Positions 26,286 to 35,400 of a stretch of 64,000 bases of DNA are shown here, in pieces (position 1 is the first letter of the stretch; each line of letters starts with the position of its first letter). The translations under genes were made by a program, and so were the position numbers. The notes beneath the pieces were generated by a model. It did not search any database. It saw nothing but the letters and a program-made list of their open reading frames with translations, and had not been told where the DNA came from. Origin of the DNA: Cunninghamella blakesleeana (lineage: Eukaryota > Mucoromycota > Mucoromycetes > Mucorales > Cunninghamellaceae); assembly GCA_017871115.1 (NCBI GenBank), contig JAFCIZ010000002.1:1137501-1201500 (forward strand). The letters are read 5' to 3'.

Positions 26286-26456
26286 TTCTTATAATAAAAA
26301 CTATTCATAATATGATTAAATATTAATATTTTTTTAATAAAATAAGTTTATATTTATAGTTTTATATATATTAAATGTTAGAATCTTTATAATTTTAACA
26401 GTTCAATATTATTTGATTTATTCAAAAATAAATGATTTATCAGAGTTTTATGGATT
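26286..26456 (+). repeat. 170-bp direct repeat, copy 1
   Basis: About 170 bp nearly identical to 28022-28192 in the same orientation. It runs from CTTATAATAAAAACTATTC to CAGAGTTTTATGGAT. Differences are a small A/T-run indel near 26330 and a few substitutions. The pair flanks the orphan ORF at 27102-27845. Confidence 0.88.
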
Positions 26457-27101
26457 ATCAAGAAGGAGTCAATCGATTATCCATAAAATCCAACTCTTGT
26501 GCTTATGGATTTGACTCAAAAGTATTATATTTATCTTATCAATATATATATGGAGTATAACGATAATAAATATCAAGATATAAACAATATACGATAAGCC
26601 TTACAAGATCATAATAAACATTATGGAAATAGTCGGAATATAAAATAAATATACGTATATAGTATGGTATTATATTTTTATATGTATAGTTATATGTAAA
26701 ATACAGTACTATAATTAAAATTTTTATAGAACTGAGTTAAAAAAAGGTTAAAAACAACGAACATAATAAAAATATGAAAACTCAAAATATTAATGTTTAT
26801 AATAGTAAATGAGATTAGAATATTGTATAATAAAAAATAATGAAATAGACGATAGTGGTAAAAATTGATAAATAATAATGTCATGAAGAATTTGAAAATA
26901 TATCAATATAATAGTGACGAATATAATAGGCTCTATAATTATCCTTACAGAGTAAAAAACTATTCGGTCACATGATACTACATAAACAAATGCGGAGTTA
27001 AACTATGTGGGTATTTTTTTAAAAAAAGCATATTTCTAGATTTTGCTCTTCCCTTTTTGCTTTATTATTTTATCTAAAATTGAATTTTTCTTTTTTACAA
27101 A

Positions 27102-27845
27102 ATGGCAGATGAAAAAAAAAGAAAAACAATACAAGAAACGGCTACAGATTTATTTAAATCAGATAAAAACGGATATTCACAATTATCATACGAAAAAGTT
27201 TTAGATTTTCTTGGAATTGACGATGATATAGTATTTACAGAAGATGAAAATATGCCAATGAAAGAAATTGACAACAAAGTTATCGAACTTATATCCGAAC
27301 TTCTTATTATATATACTAAAGCTTACGGAAATGTTGATCAAGGAAACGAATATAAAAGACAAGAGTTTGTTTCTATTATTATTTCTATTATTGTTTCACA
27401 GTATCATGATAAAAATGTAAAAATTAAAAGAGAAGAATTAATTGATGGCGAAGATGTTAAAGGCCCTATCGAATTTGTAATTGTTCAAGGTAAATTTATT
27501 TTGATTGTTATTGAAGCTAAAAAGCAGGATTGGGATCAAGGTAGAGCTCAAATTCTTATGCAATTATATAATGCTTACATTAAAAATAATAAACTTGGTG
27601 CTTCGAAAAATCACGTAGTATATGGTATTGTAACAACAGGATATACTTGGGAACTTATTTGGTGTAGTGGAAATGATAAAAATGATAAAAATGATATTAG
27701 ATCAAACATTATATGGAAACATGAAAAAAAATTTGATCCAATTGAAACAAACTTAAAGGTGAATAAAGAACAATGGAAAGATAGGGTGTCTTCACTTGTG
27801 AAAAAAATAAATTACATGATTAATCACTCTTTAAATCAACTCTGA
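27102..27845 (+). CDS. Orphan single-exon protein with PD-(D/E)XK nuclease-like core
   Basis: 247 residues, no introns, Lys/Asp/Ile-rich. The N-terminal part is helical (about 1-100). Residues about 126-160 read GPIEFVIVQGKFILIVIEAKK followed by GRAQILMQLYNAY. This is the layout of a PD-(D/E)XK fold: an acidic residue on one strand (E of IEF), a hydrophobic strand with E-A-K, then a helix with conserved Q. A further strand pair follows (HVVYGIVTTGYTWELIW). Similar cores occur in restriction-type domains of Crinkler-like and mobile-element proteins of fungi and oomycetes, but I cannot name a family. Direct repeats on both sides and lack of introns suggest it travels as a unit. Confidence 0.6.
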   Translation: MADEKKRKTIQETATDLFKSDKNGYSQLSYEKVLDFLGIDDDIVFTEDENMPMKEIDNKVIELISELLIIYTKAYGNVDQGNEYKRQEFVSIIISIIVSQYHDKNVKIKREELIDGEDVKGPIEFVIVQGKFILIVIEAKKQDWDQGRAQILMQLYNAYIKNNKLGASKNHVVYGIVTTGYTWELIWCSGNDKNDKNDIRSNIIWKHEKKFDPIETNLKVNKEQWKDRVSSLVKKINYMINHSLNQL

Positions 27846-28021
27846 ATAATTAAACAAAAAATTTACAACTTGATTAACTTTCTTATATCTAAATAATTTT
27901 CAGTACAAAAAAAATTAATGATAAATACTTATACCTATTTTATGTCATATATTACTAATTCTATAACAAATTTGAAATAATATAAACTTTACCAGTTTTA
28001 AAAATCAATTAAAAAGACGTA

Positions 28022-28192
28022 TGCTCTTATAATAAAAACTATTCATAATATGATTAAATATTAATATTTTTTAAAAAAATAAGTTTATATTTATAGTTTT
28101 ATATATATTAAATGTTAGAATCTTTATAATTTTAACAGTCCAATATTATTTGATTTATTCAAAAATAAATGATTTATCAGAATTTTATGGAT
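28022..28192 (+). repeat. 170-bp direct repeat, copy 2
   Basis: Second copy of the repeat at 26286-26456, starting CTTATAATAAAAACTATTC and ending CAGAATTTTATGGAT. It lies 177 bp past the stop of the orphan ORF. Confidence 0.88.
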
Positions 28193-28432
28193 GTTATGGT
28201 ATGGTTGAACTTACCATACCTAAATAATCCTAAAAATAATTTTTAAACATATTTTTAAACAAGTGTTTTTGCATATATAAATATATGCATATATATATAT
28301 ATTAACCTTATATTTTATCCAATAGTATTTCATAATTATATATATATTTATTTATTTTATCTTTTACAACTTTATCAATTTATACTCCTCCTTGTTATAA
28401 TGGTCTTTATAACTTACCTACCAATCTGGGTT
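28193..28432. other. AT-rich spacer with short hairpin
   Basis: Contains GGTATGG ... CCATACC (28197-28219), a perfect 7-bp hairpin stem directly after repeat copy 2, then AT-rich sequence with TA runs. No gene. Confidence 0.4.
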
Positions 28433-28690
28433 TGAATTCAGATCATTTTTATATATAAAGGAGCGAATTTTTATTTTATTTTTGAAAAATCAGTTAACTT
28501 GAAATAAAGATTTATATATATATATATTATTCTCTTAACTCATCTTTTAGCCAAATATTATTCTCATTTTATATTAATATTGTTGATTACTATCCAATAT
28601 TATTCTTATATTATTTTATTATAATAATCGTTGATCTTTATCCGATATTATATTTATTTTATTTTAAATTTATTACTTTGTCTATTGTTA
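28433..28690 (+). repeat. Diverged dispersed repeat, copy 1
   Basis: Similar to 28847-29113. Shared blocks include a TTTTTGAAAAATCAGTTAA core near 28480 and the series around GATTACTATCCAATATTA and CGTTGATCTTTATCCGATAT. Copies differ by substitutions and indels, so they are old. Confidence 0.75.
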
Positions 28691-28846
28691 TGTTCTGGCT
28701 AAACCTCCCATATTTGGGCAAGGCTTAACTATAATCTTATTTTATATATATACATATAGGTATATATATCCCATTTAAACTCAGTATAGATATATATATA
28801 TACTCTCTTATATATATGCACTAGCATATATATATCAATGATCGGT

Positions 28847-29113
28847 ATTTAAAATTCAAATCCTTTTTATATAAATACTCGACAATTTTTATTTTATTTT
28901 TGAAAAATCAGTTAATAACAAGTTAATTTTAAATAAAAGAACTTATATTATAACCAATAAGTCTATTAACTCATCTTTTTAACTAAAGATTATTTTTATT
29001 TTATATTAATATTGTTGATTACTATCCAATATTACTTTATATTATTTTATTATAATAATCGTTGATCTTTATCCGATATTATACTTATTTTATTTTAATT
29101 TTATTACTTTGTC
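28847..29113 (+). repeat. Diverged dispersed repeat, copy 2
   Basis: Second copy of 28433-28690 in the same orientation. It runs directly into the tandem duplication that follows. Probably a relic of a mobile element; no coding part is visible. Confidence 0.75.
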
Positions 29114-29548
29114 TATATAATTGTTGATCTTTATCCAATTATATAATTTATTTTATTTTACTTTATTATTTTATTTTTATTTTAAACTATAAATCTAAAC
29201 TAAGTTGTATCTACTTATAAAACAAGATACTGGTGCTCACTGACAACTAAACTAAACTACAAAGCTATCTACTTTCCAAAACTATAAAAGGAAATTCTAC
29301 TTTTACAACAACCAAAAATTTACACAACACTATATAATTGTTGATCTTTATCCAATTATATAATTTATTTTATTTTATTTTATTATTTTATTTTTATTTT
29401 AAACTATTAATTTAAACTAAGTTGTATCTACTTATAAAACAAGATACTGGTGCTCACTGACAACTAAACTAAACTATAAAACTATCTACTTTCTAAAACT
29501 ATAAAAGGAAATTCTACTTTTACAACAACCAAAAAAATTTACACAACA
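29114..29548 (+). repeat. Tandem duplication, two copies of about 217 bp
   Basis: Copies start at 29114 and 29331 (both TATATAATTGTTGATC). Each ends with a promoter-like CTATAAAAGG followed about 20 bases later by ACAACAACCAAAAA. Only a few substitutions and a short A insertion separate them. This could be part of a retroelement terminus, but no partner ORF is attached. Confidence 0.82.
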
Positions 29549-29590
29549 ACACGTACAATTATGGCTAAACTATTGAACCTTATTTTTCCA

Positions 29591-29604
29591 GAAAAAATAA
29601 AAAA
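29591..29604 (-). terminator. Pol III T-run terminator of tRNA-Thr
   Basis: On the minus strand a TTTTTTATTTTTT-like run lies 5-18 bases after the tRNA 3' end, the usual RNA polymerase III stop signal. Confidence 0.8.
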
Positions 29605-29608
29605 GGAA

Positions 29609-29681
29609 TGCCTTCTGCCAGAATCGAACTGGCGACCTTCTGCTTACTAGGCAGACGCTCTGCCAACTGAGCCAAGAAGGC
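29609..29681 (-). tRNA. tRNA-Thr (anticodon AGU)
   Basis: 73 bases, no intron. The acceptor stem GCCTTCT pairs with AGAAGGC, discriminator A. The D arm has GCTC/GAGC; the anticodon stem TCTGC/GCAGA encloses loop CTAGTAA with AGT at 34-36; variable AGGTC; T arm GCCAG-TTCGATT-CTGGC. The internal A box (TGGCTCAGTTGG) and B box (GTTCGATTC) are present. CCA is not encoded. A T-rich terminator follows on the minus strand. It sits between repeat clusters, a common landing zone for retroelements that target Pol III genes. Confidence 0.96.
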
Positions 29682-29705
29682 ATTTGTTGAATGTAGAACC
29701 AACTA

Positions 29706-29990
29706 AATATTTATAACTATAGTAAAGTATTGAAAGCATATTTTTTTTTATTTAAAAATTAAAATATTTATAACTATAGTAAAGTATTGAAAGCATATTT
29801 TTTTTTATTTAAAAATTAAAATATTTATAACTATAGTAAAGTATTGAAAGCATATTTTTTTTTATTTAAAAATTAAAATATTTATAACTATAGTAAAGTA
29901 TTGAAAGCATATTTTTTTTTATTTAAAAATTAAAATATTTATAACTATAGTAAAGTATTGAAAGCATATTTTTTTTTATTTAAAAATTAA
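29706..29990 (+). repeat. Five tandem copies of a 57-bp unit
   Basis: Units repeat exactly every 57 bases (TAACTATAG at 29714, 29771, 29828, 29885, 29942). Copies look identical, including a run of 9 T, so expansion or homogenisation is recent. The array begins about 25 bases from the 5' end of tRNA-Thr. Confidence 0.95.
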
Positions 29991-30070
29991 ATTATTTAAA
30001 AAAGTTATATAATATTTAAATATTGTTTGTTACGAAATATCGTGGCGTAATAATTTGAATATAAATATAC
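29981..30070 (+). repeat. 90-bp direct repeat, copy 1
   Basis: Matches 42025-42115 in the same orientation with about four substitutions and one A-run difference; the shared core includes AATATTTAAATATTGTTTGT and GAAATATCGTGGC. The two copies bracket the DIRS element and the orphan ORF at 40780-41205. Confidence 0.88.
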
Positions 30071-30100
30071 AACCAAAAAAATAAAATGTATTTAATTTTT

Positions 30101-30166
30101 TGATGTAAAACCCGAGTTTTACGAAGGGTTATCATATTACATGAGAACTAAGTGATCTAAGTTGTT
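30101..30166 (+). repeat. DIRS left terminal extension
   Basis: 66 bases starting TGATGTAAAACCCGAG whose exact reverse complement is found at 30476-30541 in the internal complementary region. Confidence 0.9.
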
Positions 30167-30309
30167 GTTATCATTCTTTTAACTTTATTCGAACATTGTA
30201 CTAAAAATAAATTATATGTTTATAAATTTTGAGTTTAAATAAATATTTTTTTTTTTTTTTTTTAAATTTCCTTTTTTTTTTTTTTTTTTTTTTTTTTTTC
30301 ATCTTCTTT
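30152..30309 (+). repeat. DIRS inverted terminal repeat, left
   Basis: About 158 bases from GTGATCTAAG to CATCTTCTTT. It is inverted relative to 40600-40757 and includes two long T-runs (30247-30263 and 30272-30299). The homopolymer lengths differ slightly between the two ends. Confidence 0.92.
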
Positions 30310-30475
30310 GAGTAAGAATCTGAACGCGTGTATATAGTGTAATTATTGAATATTAATGTTATATAAATAGTCTAAATGTAATACTAAGAGGTACTAATAA
30401 GAGTGTGTAGAATATAAGAGTAAGTAGTGTAGTAATAATTATAGATTGATTAACTAGAGGGTAGTGGAGGGTGGG

Positions 30476-30575
30476 AACAACTTAGATCACTTAGTTCTCA
30501 TGTAATATGATAACCCTTCGTAAAACTCGGGTTTTACATCAAATTACATTTCGAACTTTGTGATCTAAGTTGTTG
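30476..30575 (+). repeat. DIRS internal complementary region (circle junction)
   Basis: 30476-30541 is the reverse complement of the left terminus and 30541-30575 the reverse complement of the right terminus (40742-40775). It overlaps the 3' end of the recombinase ORF, whose stop is at 30534-30536. Confidence 0.93.
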
Positions 30576-31562
30576 ATCCAGAGTAGCTTTAGTCATATTA
30601 GATGAACCTTGCGGGGATAGCCTATAAAAGGATTCGAATACTACTTTTGAAGACCAATTACCGTGTGCCATAATATCGTCTATTGATATACCGGACACTG
30701 CTGCGATAGTGGAACCAAGAGCTCTAGCCTTTGGAATAGGTGCACCTTTTTTACGACCAACTTTTGCCATTAGTTGTTTAATATATTTGGAAACACGTTG
30801 GGTACCAATTGCTTGACCAAAAGATCTTTGCGATCTAAAAAGAGCATTAACCTGTACTCCGGCTAAGGATGGAACATCAACCAAGCATGTAGTTGTAGTA
30901 AATTTTTTGGTGTAGAGTTTATAGGCAGCGACTGGGCAAAGTAAGTTATTGTCGTGAGGATGTATTGTAACAGATCTAGTGATTCTAAAACCAAACCGTT
31001 TTTCTTTAGGTCCTACCACCGTTAGGGTTAAAATATTCTTCTCGTCTATGCTGCATTTGTCTATGTCAATACGTGTTAGGTCAGAAGGGCGAAGGAAACC
31101 CACCATGGCCAATAGCCAAGCCGTCTTCATAGTAAGTTGTGGATTGGATAGTTGATTATTATCACCCATATCTAAAATAAATTGAATAGCAGGTTGAACG
31201 TCATATTCCCAATTTTTTTGAACCAGTAGTGTATTGGATCTTAAGTTCTTTGTGACAGCTATGAACGATGATGAAGATTTTATACGTGTCTGAACATGCA
31301 ATGGGAATGTAGCAATTAATCTATAAGCATATGTTAGGATGGAATTATTAGATATAGTCTTCTTTTGATGTAAAAAATGAATAAATTGTATTAATATTGT
31401 CGTTGTAAGTCTTTTATGATTGTGTTTGTTATCAGAGCACCATTTTTTGAAGATGGTTGTGGCAGTTTTGTATCCTTTAATAGTGTGAATATTTGGATAA
31501 ATTAGATTGTTGTGGGTGCGCTTTTGCTTTTTGGGGAGAGATTCCAAGCGATCATTGTCCAT
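30534..31562 (-). CDS. DIRS tyrosine recombinase (YR)
   Basis: 342 residues from ATG 31562. A basic N-terminus and a helical core-binding domain precede the catalytic part. A GFLRPSDLTRID segment holds the first Arg (about residue 156). Near 277 comes KARALGSTIAAVSG with the second Arg, then AHGNWSS, and FESFYRLS with the nucleophile Tyr (about 313). The His of the usual H-x-x-R box is replaced (PKAR), which occurs in some DIRS lineages. The enzyme would insert the circular DNA intermediate. The start overlaps the last 61 bases of the original pol frame, and the end lies inside the internal complementary region. Confidence 0.9.
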   Translation of the reverse strand: MDNDRLESLPKKQKRTHNNLIYPNIHTIKGYKTATTIFKKWCSDNKHNHKRLTTTILIQFIHFLHQKKTISNNSILTYAYRLIATFPLHVQTRIKSSSSFIAVTKNLRSNTLLVQKNWEYDVQPAIQFILDMGDNNQLSNPQLTMKTAWLLAMVGFLRPSDLTRIDIDKCSIDEKNILTLTVVGPKEKRFGFRITRSVTIHPHDNNLLCPVAAYKLYTKKFTTTTCLVDVPSLAGVQVNALFRSQRSFGQAIGTQRVSKYIKQLMAKVGRKKGAPIPKARALGSTIAAVSGISIDDIMAHGNWSSKVVFESFYRLSPQGSSNMTKATLDQQLRSQSSKCNLM

Positions 31563-31627
31563 TGGTCGTTTTTGTTGACGAGATGGTGATGATTGTCTTG
31601 AACTATCCTGTGATGAGGTATGATGAT
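31502..31627 (-). pseudogene. Separated 3' end of DIRS pol
   Basis: This is the displaced last part of the pol reading frame, about 41 codons ending at stop 31502-31504 (KSKSAPTTI). It is cut from the rest by the Gypsy element. The frame across the empty site is open when one ATGAT copy is counted, so the insertion is the only lesion seen. Confidence 0.85.
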
Positions 31628-32184
31628 TGAAAAATATGTTAAAATTAAAAATAGGTAAAATAAATAGTTTTTATGTATAAAAGAGAAAAACAAAATAATT
31701 AAGTGAAATTCCTTGGTTGGTTGTTTTTATTATAAATATAAGATGAAGATTGTAATAATAATCTAATTCTGCTTTAGTATTTATATAAAATAATATTTCA
31801 CTTTTCATATGATTAGTGATATTAATCAATATGATTTATAACCCCATTATGACGATCTTTCATATATTTTATTATTACTATATGATGATCCATGATAACT
31901 GTCATTGGTTCTTTTATATATTAATGTAGTAATATAGTTAGATTCAATATAGGGACTTTTAACATTCAGTTTATAAGGTTAAGTTTGACAGTTTAAAGAT
32001 AATAATATATCTGAGTTAGATTTAACTCCTTATTTAGTATAGCTATCCATTTAAATAAAAGATTATATATTTTAATCTCAGTGCACTTGACGATCATTAT
32101 CATTATTTTACTTTATACTATTTACTATTATATAATCATAGCATTATATTTGTTTACTATAAGATAAAATAGCCTGATACGACA
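31628..32184 (-). repeat. Gypsy 3' LTR
   Basis: 557 bp, identical to 37328-37884 (constant offset 5700, no difference seen). This is the downstream LTR for the minus-strand element. Confidence 0.97.
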
Positions 32185-32186
32185 TT

Positions 32187-32198
32187 ACCCCCTTCCAG
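32187..32198 (-). promoter_or_regulatory. Polypurine tract next to 3' LTR
   Basis: On the minus strand CTGGAAGGGGGT followed by AA and then the LTR start TGTCGT. It is the plus-strand DNA synthesis primer. The same 12 bases occur at 34054-34065. Confidence 0.85.
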
Positions 32199-32396
32199 TC
32201 TGTTAGACGTCTCCAACAGAAAAGCAGGCTAGTCTGTATCTAGATATGTTTATATACACATATTTATTTATTTATAATAGTATTTATTAATCGCGATATT
32301 TTGATAATGTCTGTATGTGTTGTTATTCTTATAACACATTTTATATATATTAAATATATCTTATTTGTATATACATACAATTATTTATTTATTTTA

Positions 32397-32465
32397 TTTC
32401 TATTTATTTTATTTTATTTTATTTTATTTTATTTTATTTTATTTTATTTTATTTTATTTTATTTT
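32397..32465. repeat. TTTTA pentanucleotide microsatellite
   Basis: About 13 copies of a 5-bp unit at the 3' end of the Gypsy coding region, ending at the gag-pol stop codon. Confidence 0.93.
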
Positions 32466-35400
32466 ATAACTTTCTTCTTTTATTTCTTACAGTTTGTTTA
32501 TGATCTAGATTAATTTCAGATCTTTTTCTCCAATAAGATATAATTGTATTGATATCATCAAACTGTTTTTCTTTTTCCCATGTATCATCGTCAGCTTTAT
32601 AGCTTTTCCAACGTACTCGGTATTCATAATCACCATCAGAAGTTAAACGATGATCAATTATTTTTTCTACTTCCCATCTTTGCTCATCAGCAAATTCTGG
32701 ATCCTCGGATACACTTTTTAATAAGTTTGGAGGATATTTAGAAGGTAATGGTTTTCCTCTTTTATCCATTAACTTATAGGCACCACCTTTATTCTTTTCA
32801 ATAACAGTAAAGGGTCCTATATATTTAGGTTCTAGTTTTGCGGTTTTATAAGGGGTTATCATACTAACTAGAGAACCTACTTTAAATTCTATTATTTTAT
32901 TATTTTTATTAAATTTTTCTTGAGAAGCATTTCTTATTTCTTTTGTTCTTTTTATTATAGCAGGTAGGATAATGTTTGCCATATCATTTATTCTATTATG
33001 AACTTCTTTTATTCTTTCTATATGATTTTCATTAATTGAAATATCAGAATAATCTTTGAATTCATTTAATTTTCTAGCAAACATTAATGCAAAAGGCGTA
33101 GAATTATGTAGTCTTACATATTTATTATTAATTTCTAACTGAGCACTTTTTACATAATAGTCCCAATCTCTTGCTTTTCCTTTAATTTTCTTTTTTATTG
33201 TATTCATAGCGGTTTGAACTGTTTTTTCAGCTGCACCATTTGCTCTAGGATGATATGGTGATACTAGTCTATGATCAATTCCAGTAATCTTACACATATC
33301 TTTTATTATTTCATTTACAAATTCTGTTCCATTGTCAGATTGGATTATTTTTGGAAATCCAAAATCACAAAAGATATTTACCAATGTTTCAGCAATTGTA
33401 AAAGATGTTTTATCAATTAAAGGTTTGAGTAAAACAAATTTAGTACAGATATCTACCATTACTAAAATATAATGATTACCTCTATGTGATTCATCTAACG
33501 GACCAGCTAAATCTATGGCCCAATGATCACAAGGTAGATTAGCTGTTATAGATGCTAAAGGATGGTAACCTTTCTTTGCAATATTATATTGCATACATTG
33601 ATGACATTTTTTAATTAATTCAATTGCATCATTTTTTATATTAGGCCAATGCAATCCATCAGCATGTATTGCTTTTTCTATTGCTTCGGCACCGAAGTGA
33701 CCAAAAGCATGATGATTATTTAATATTTTTAATTTTTCGTCCTGATCTATAATTATTCTTTTATTTAATTCTTCAGGTTGTTGAAGATGATTAATAGAAT
33801 AAATAGCAGCACTTCTATGATATTTTCTAATAATATCATTTCTTTCTTTTTTATTATCTATTATTATATAGTCATCAATAGTATTTTTATTTTTACTTTC
33901 ATTATGGAATTCTTTTTCGGAACCAGATCCGGTGTGGCTGTGATTATTTTTATTTTTGGAAGAATAATTTTTCATTTTTTCTTCCTTTTCTTCTGATTTT
34001 TTATTTTCTATTTCTTTAATATTTTTAATTGTTTTTATTTTTTCTATGCCATCACCCCCTTCCAGTTTTTTTTCTACTGTAAAAAGACGAGATAAGGCAT
34101 CTGGTAATATATTATTTAAACCAGGTATATGGGCAACAGTAAAGTTATATTGCAAAATAGTATCCAGCCAGTTATTCATCATAGCGTTCATTATTTTTTG
34201 CGTATGTATGTAAGTTAGAGCTCTATGATCAGTATATAAAACGAAATGATTACCCCATAAGAGCTTATGATATTTATTTAAAGCAAATACAATTGCTAAC
34301 AGTTCTCTTTTTGTTGTGGAATAATTTATTTCAGATTTAGATAACGAGCGCGCCATAAAACCAAGGTGTCTTATTTTATTATTATCATTCAATTGGAATA
34401 ACACAGCACCTATACCCACGTTAGAAGCATCAGTAGCAACATAAAAAGGTTTATGCATTAACGGATACGAAATAACAGGTGTAAGGCTTATAACCTTTTT
34501 TAAAGTAATAAAGGCGTGTTCACACTGGTCATCCCATTTATTTTTTAATTCTTTAACTTTTCTTAATTTATCAAGTGGTTTTGTTAGTGTGGAAACTTTT
34601 GGAATATGTTCCCTAAAATAATTAATGACACCCAAGAATCGTTCAATATCGTTTCCTGTTTTAGGTTTTGGCCAATTTTCTACGTTTGTTAATTTTCTTT
34701 TATCCAAAGAAATACCTTTATCTGATACACAAAATCCAAGCAAATGGACGGATTGTTGTGCAAAATGGCATTTATTAGGATTTAACAACAAGTTGACTTC
34801 AGTTAATTTATTTATTACTATTTTTACATGATCAGCATGTTCTTTTATATTTTTGGAAAATACAACAATATCATCAATAAAGGATGTAGCAAAAGGCATA
34901 TCTTCCAATATTAATGCAGTCACCCTCTGGAATTTACTAGATAAAGGTTTTAATCCAAATGGACAACCTCTAAACATGTATTGTATTCCTCTATGTGTGA
35001 AGGTGGTTTTATGTTGATCTTCAGGTGCAATCATAAATCTATGAAAAGCACTTTTTAAGTCAAGTGTTGTAAATACCGATGATCCTTGTAAAGTTAAATA
35101 AATCTCACTAATCAAAGGTAAAGGGTACTTATCATCTTGCAACAACTTATTTATGTGTCGTGGATCAAGACAAGCTCGTTTTTTAGTTTTCTTTCCATTT
35201 TCATCTTTTTTTGGTGCAAGTGTAATTGGACTATTCCATTGATTATTTACACTAGCTTTAGTAATGGTACCCTCTTTGAACCATGCTTCAACAGCTTCAT
35301 CCACCAAATGCATATCAGCTTCAGCAATAGGATATTGGCGACGATAACATGATTCATTAGGTGATGTATCTAAATGTACAATTGATTCAGGTACTGTACA

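Noticed and set aside
29706..29990. CRISPR-like periodic repeats
   Set aside because: The 57-bp units are head-to-tail with no unique spacers, and the genome is eukaryotic; it is a plain tandem repeat.
32301..32513. 70-codon plus-strand frame next to the Gypsy LTR
   Set aside because: Half of it is the TTTTA microsatellite translated as an FIL/FYF pattern.
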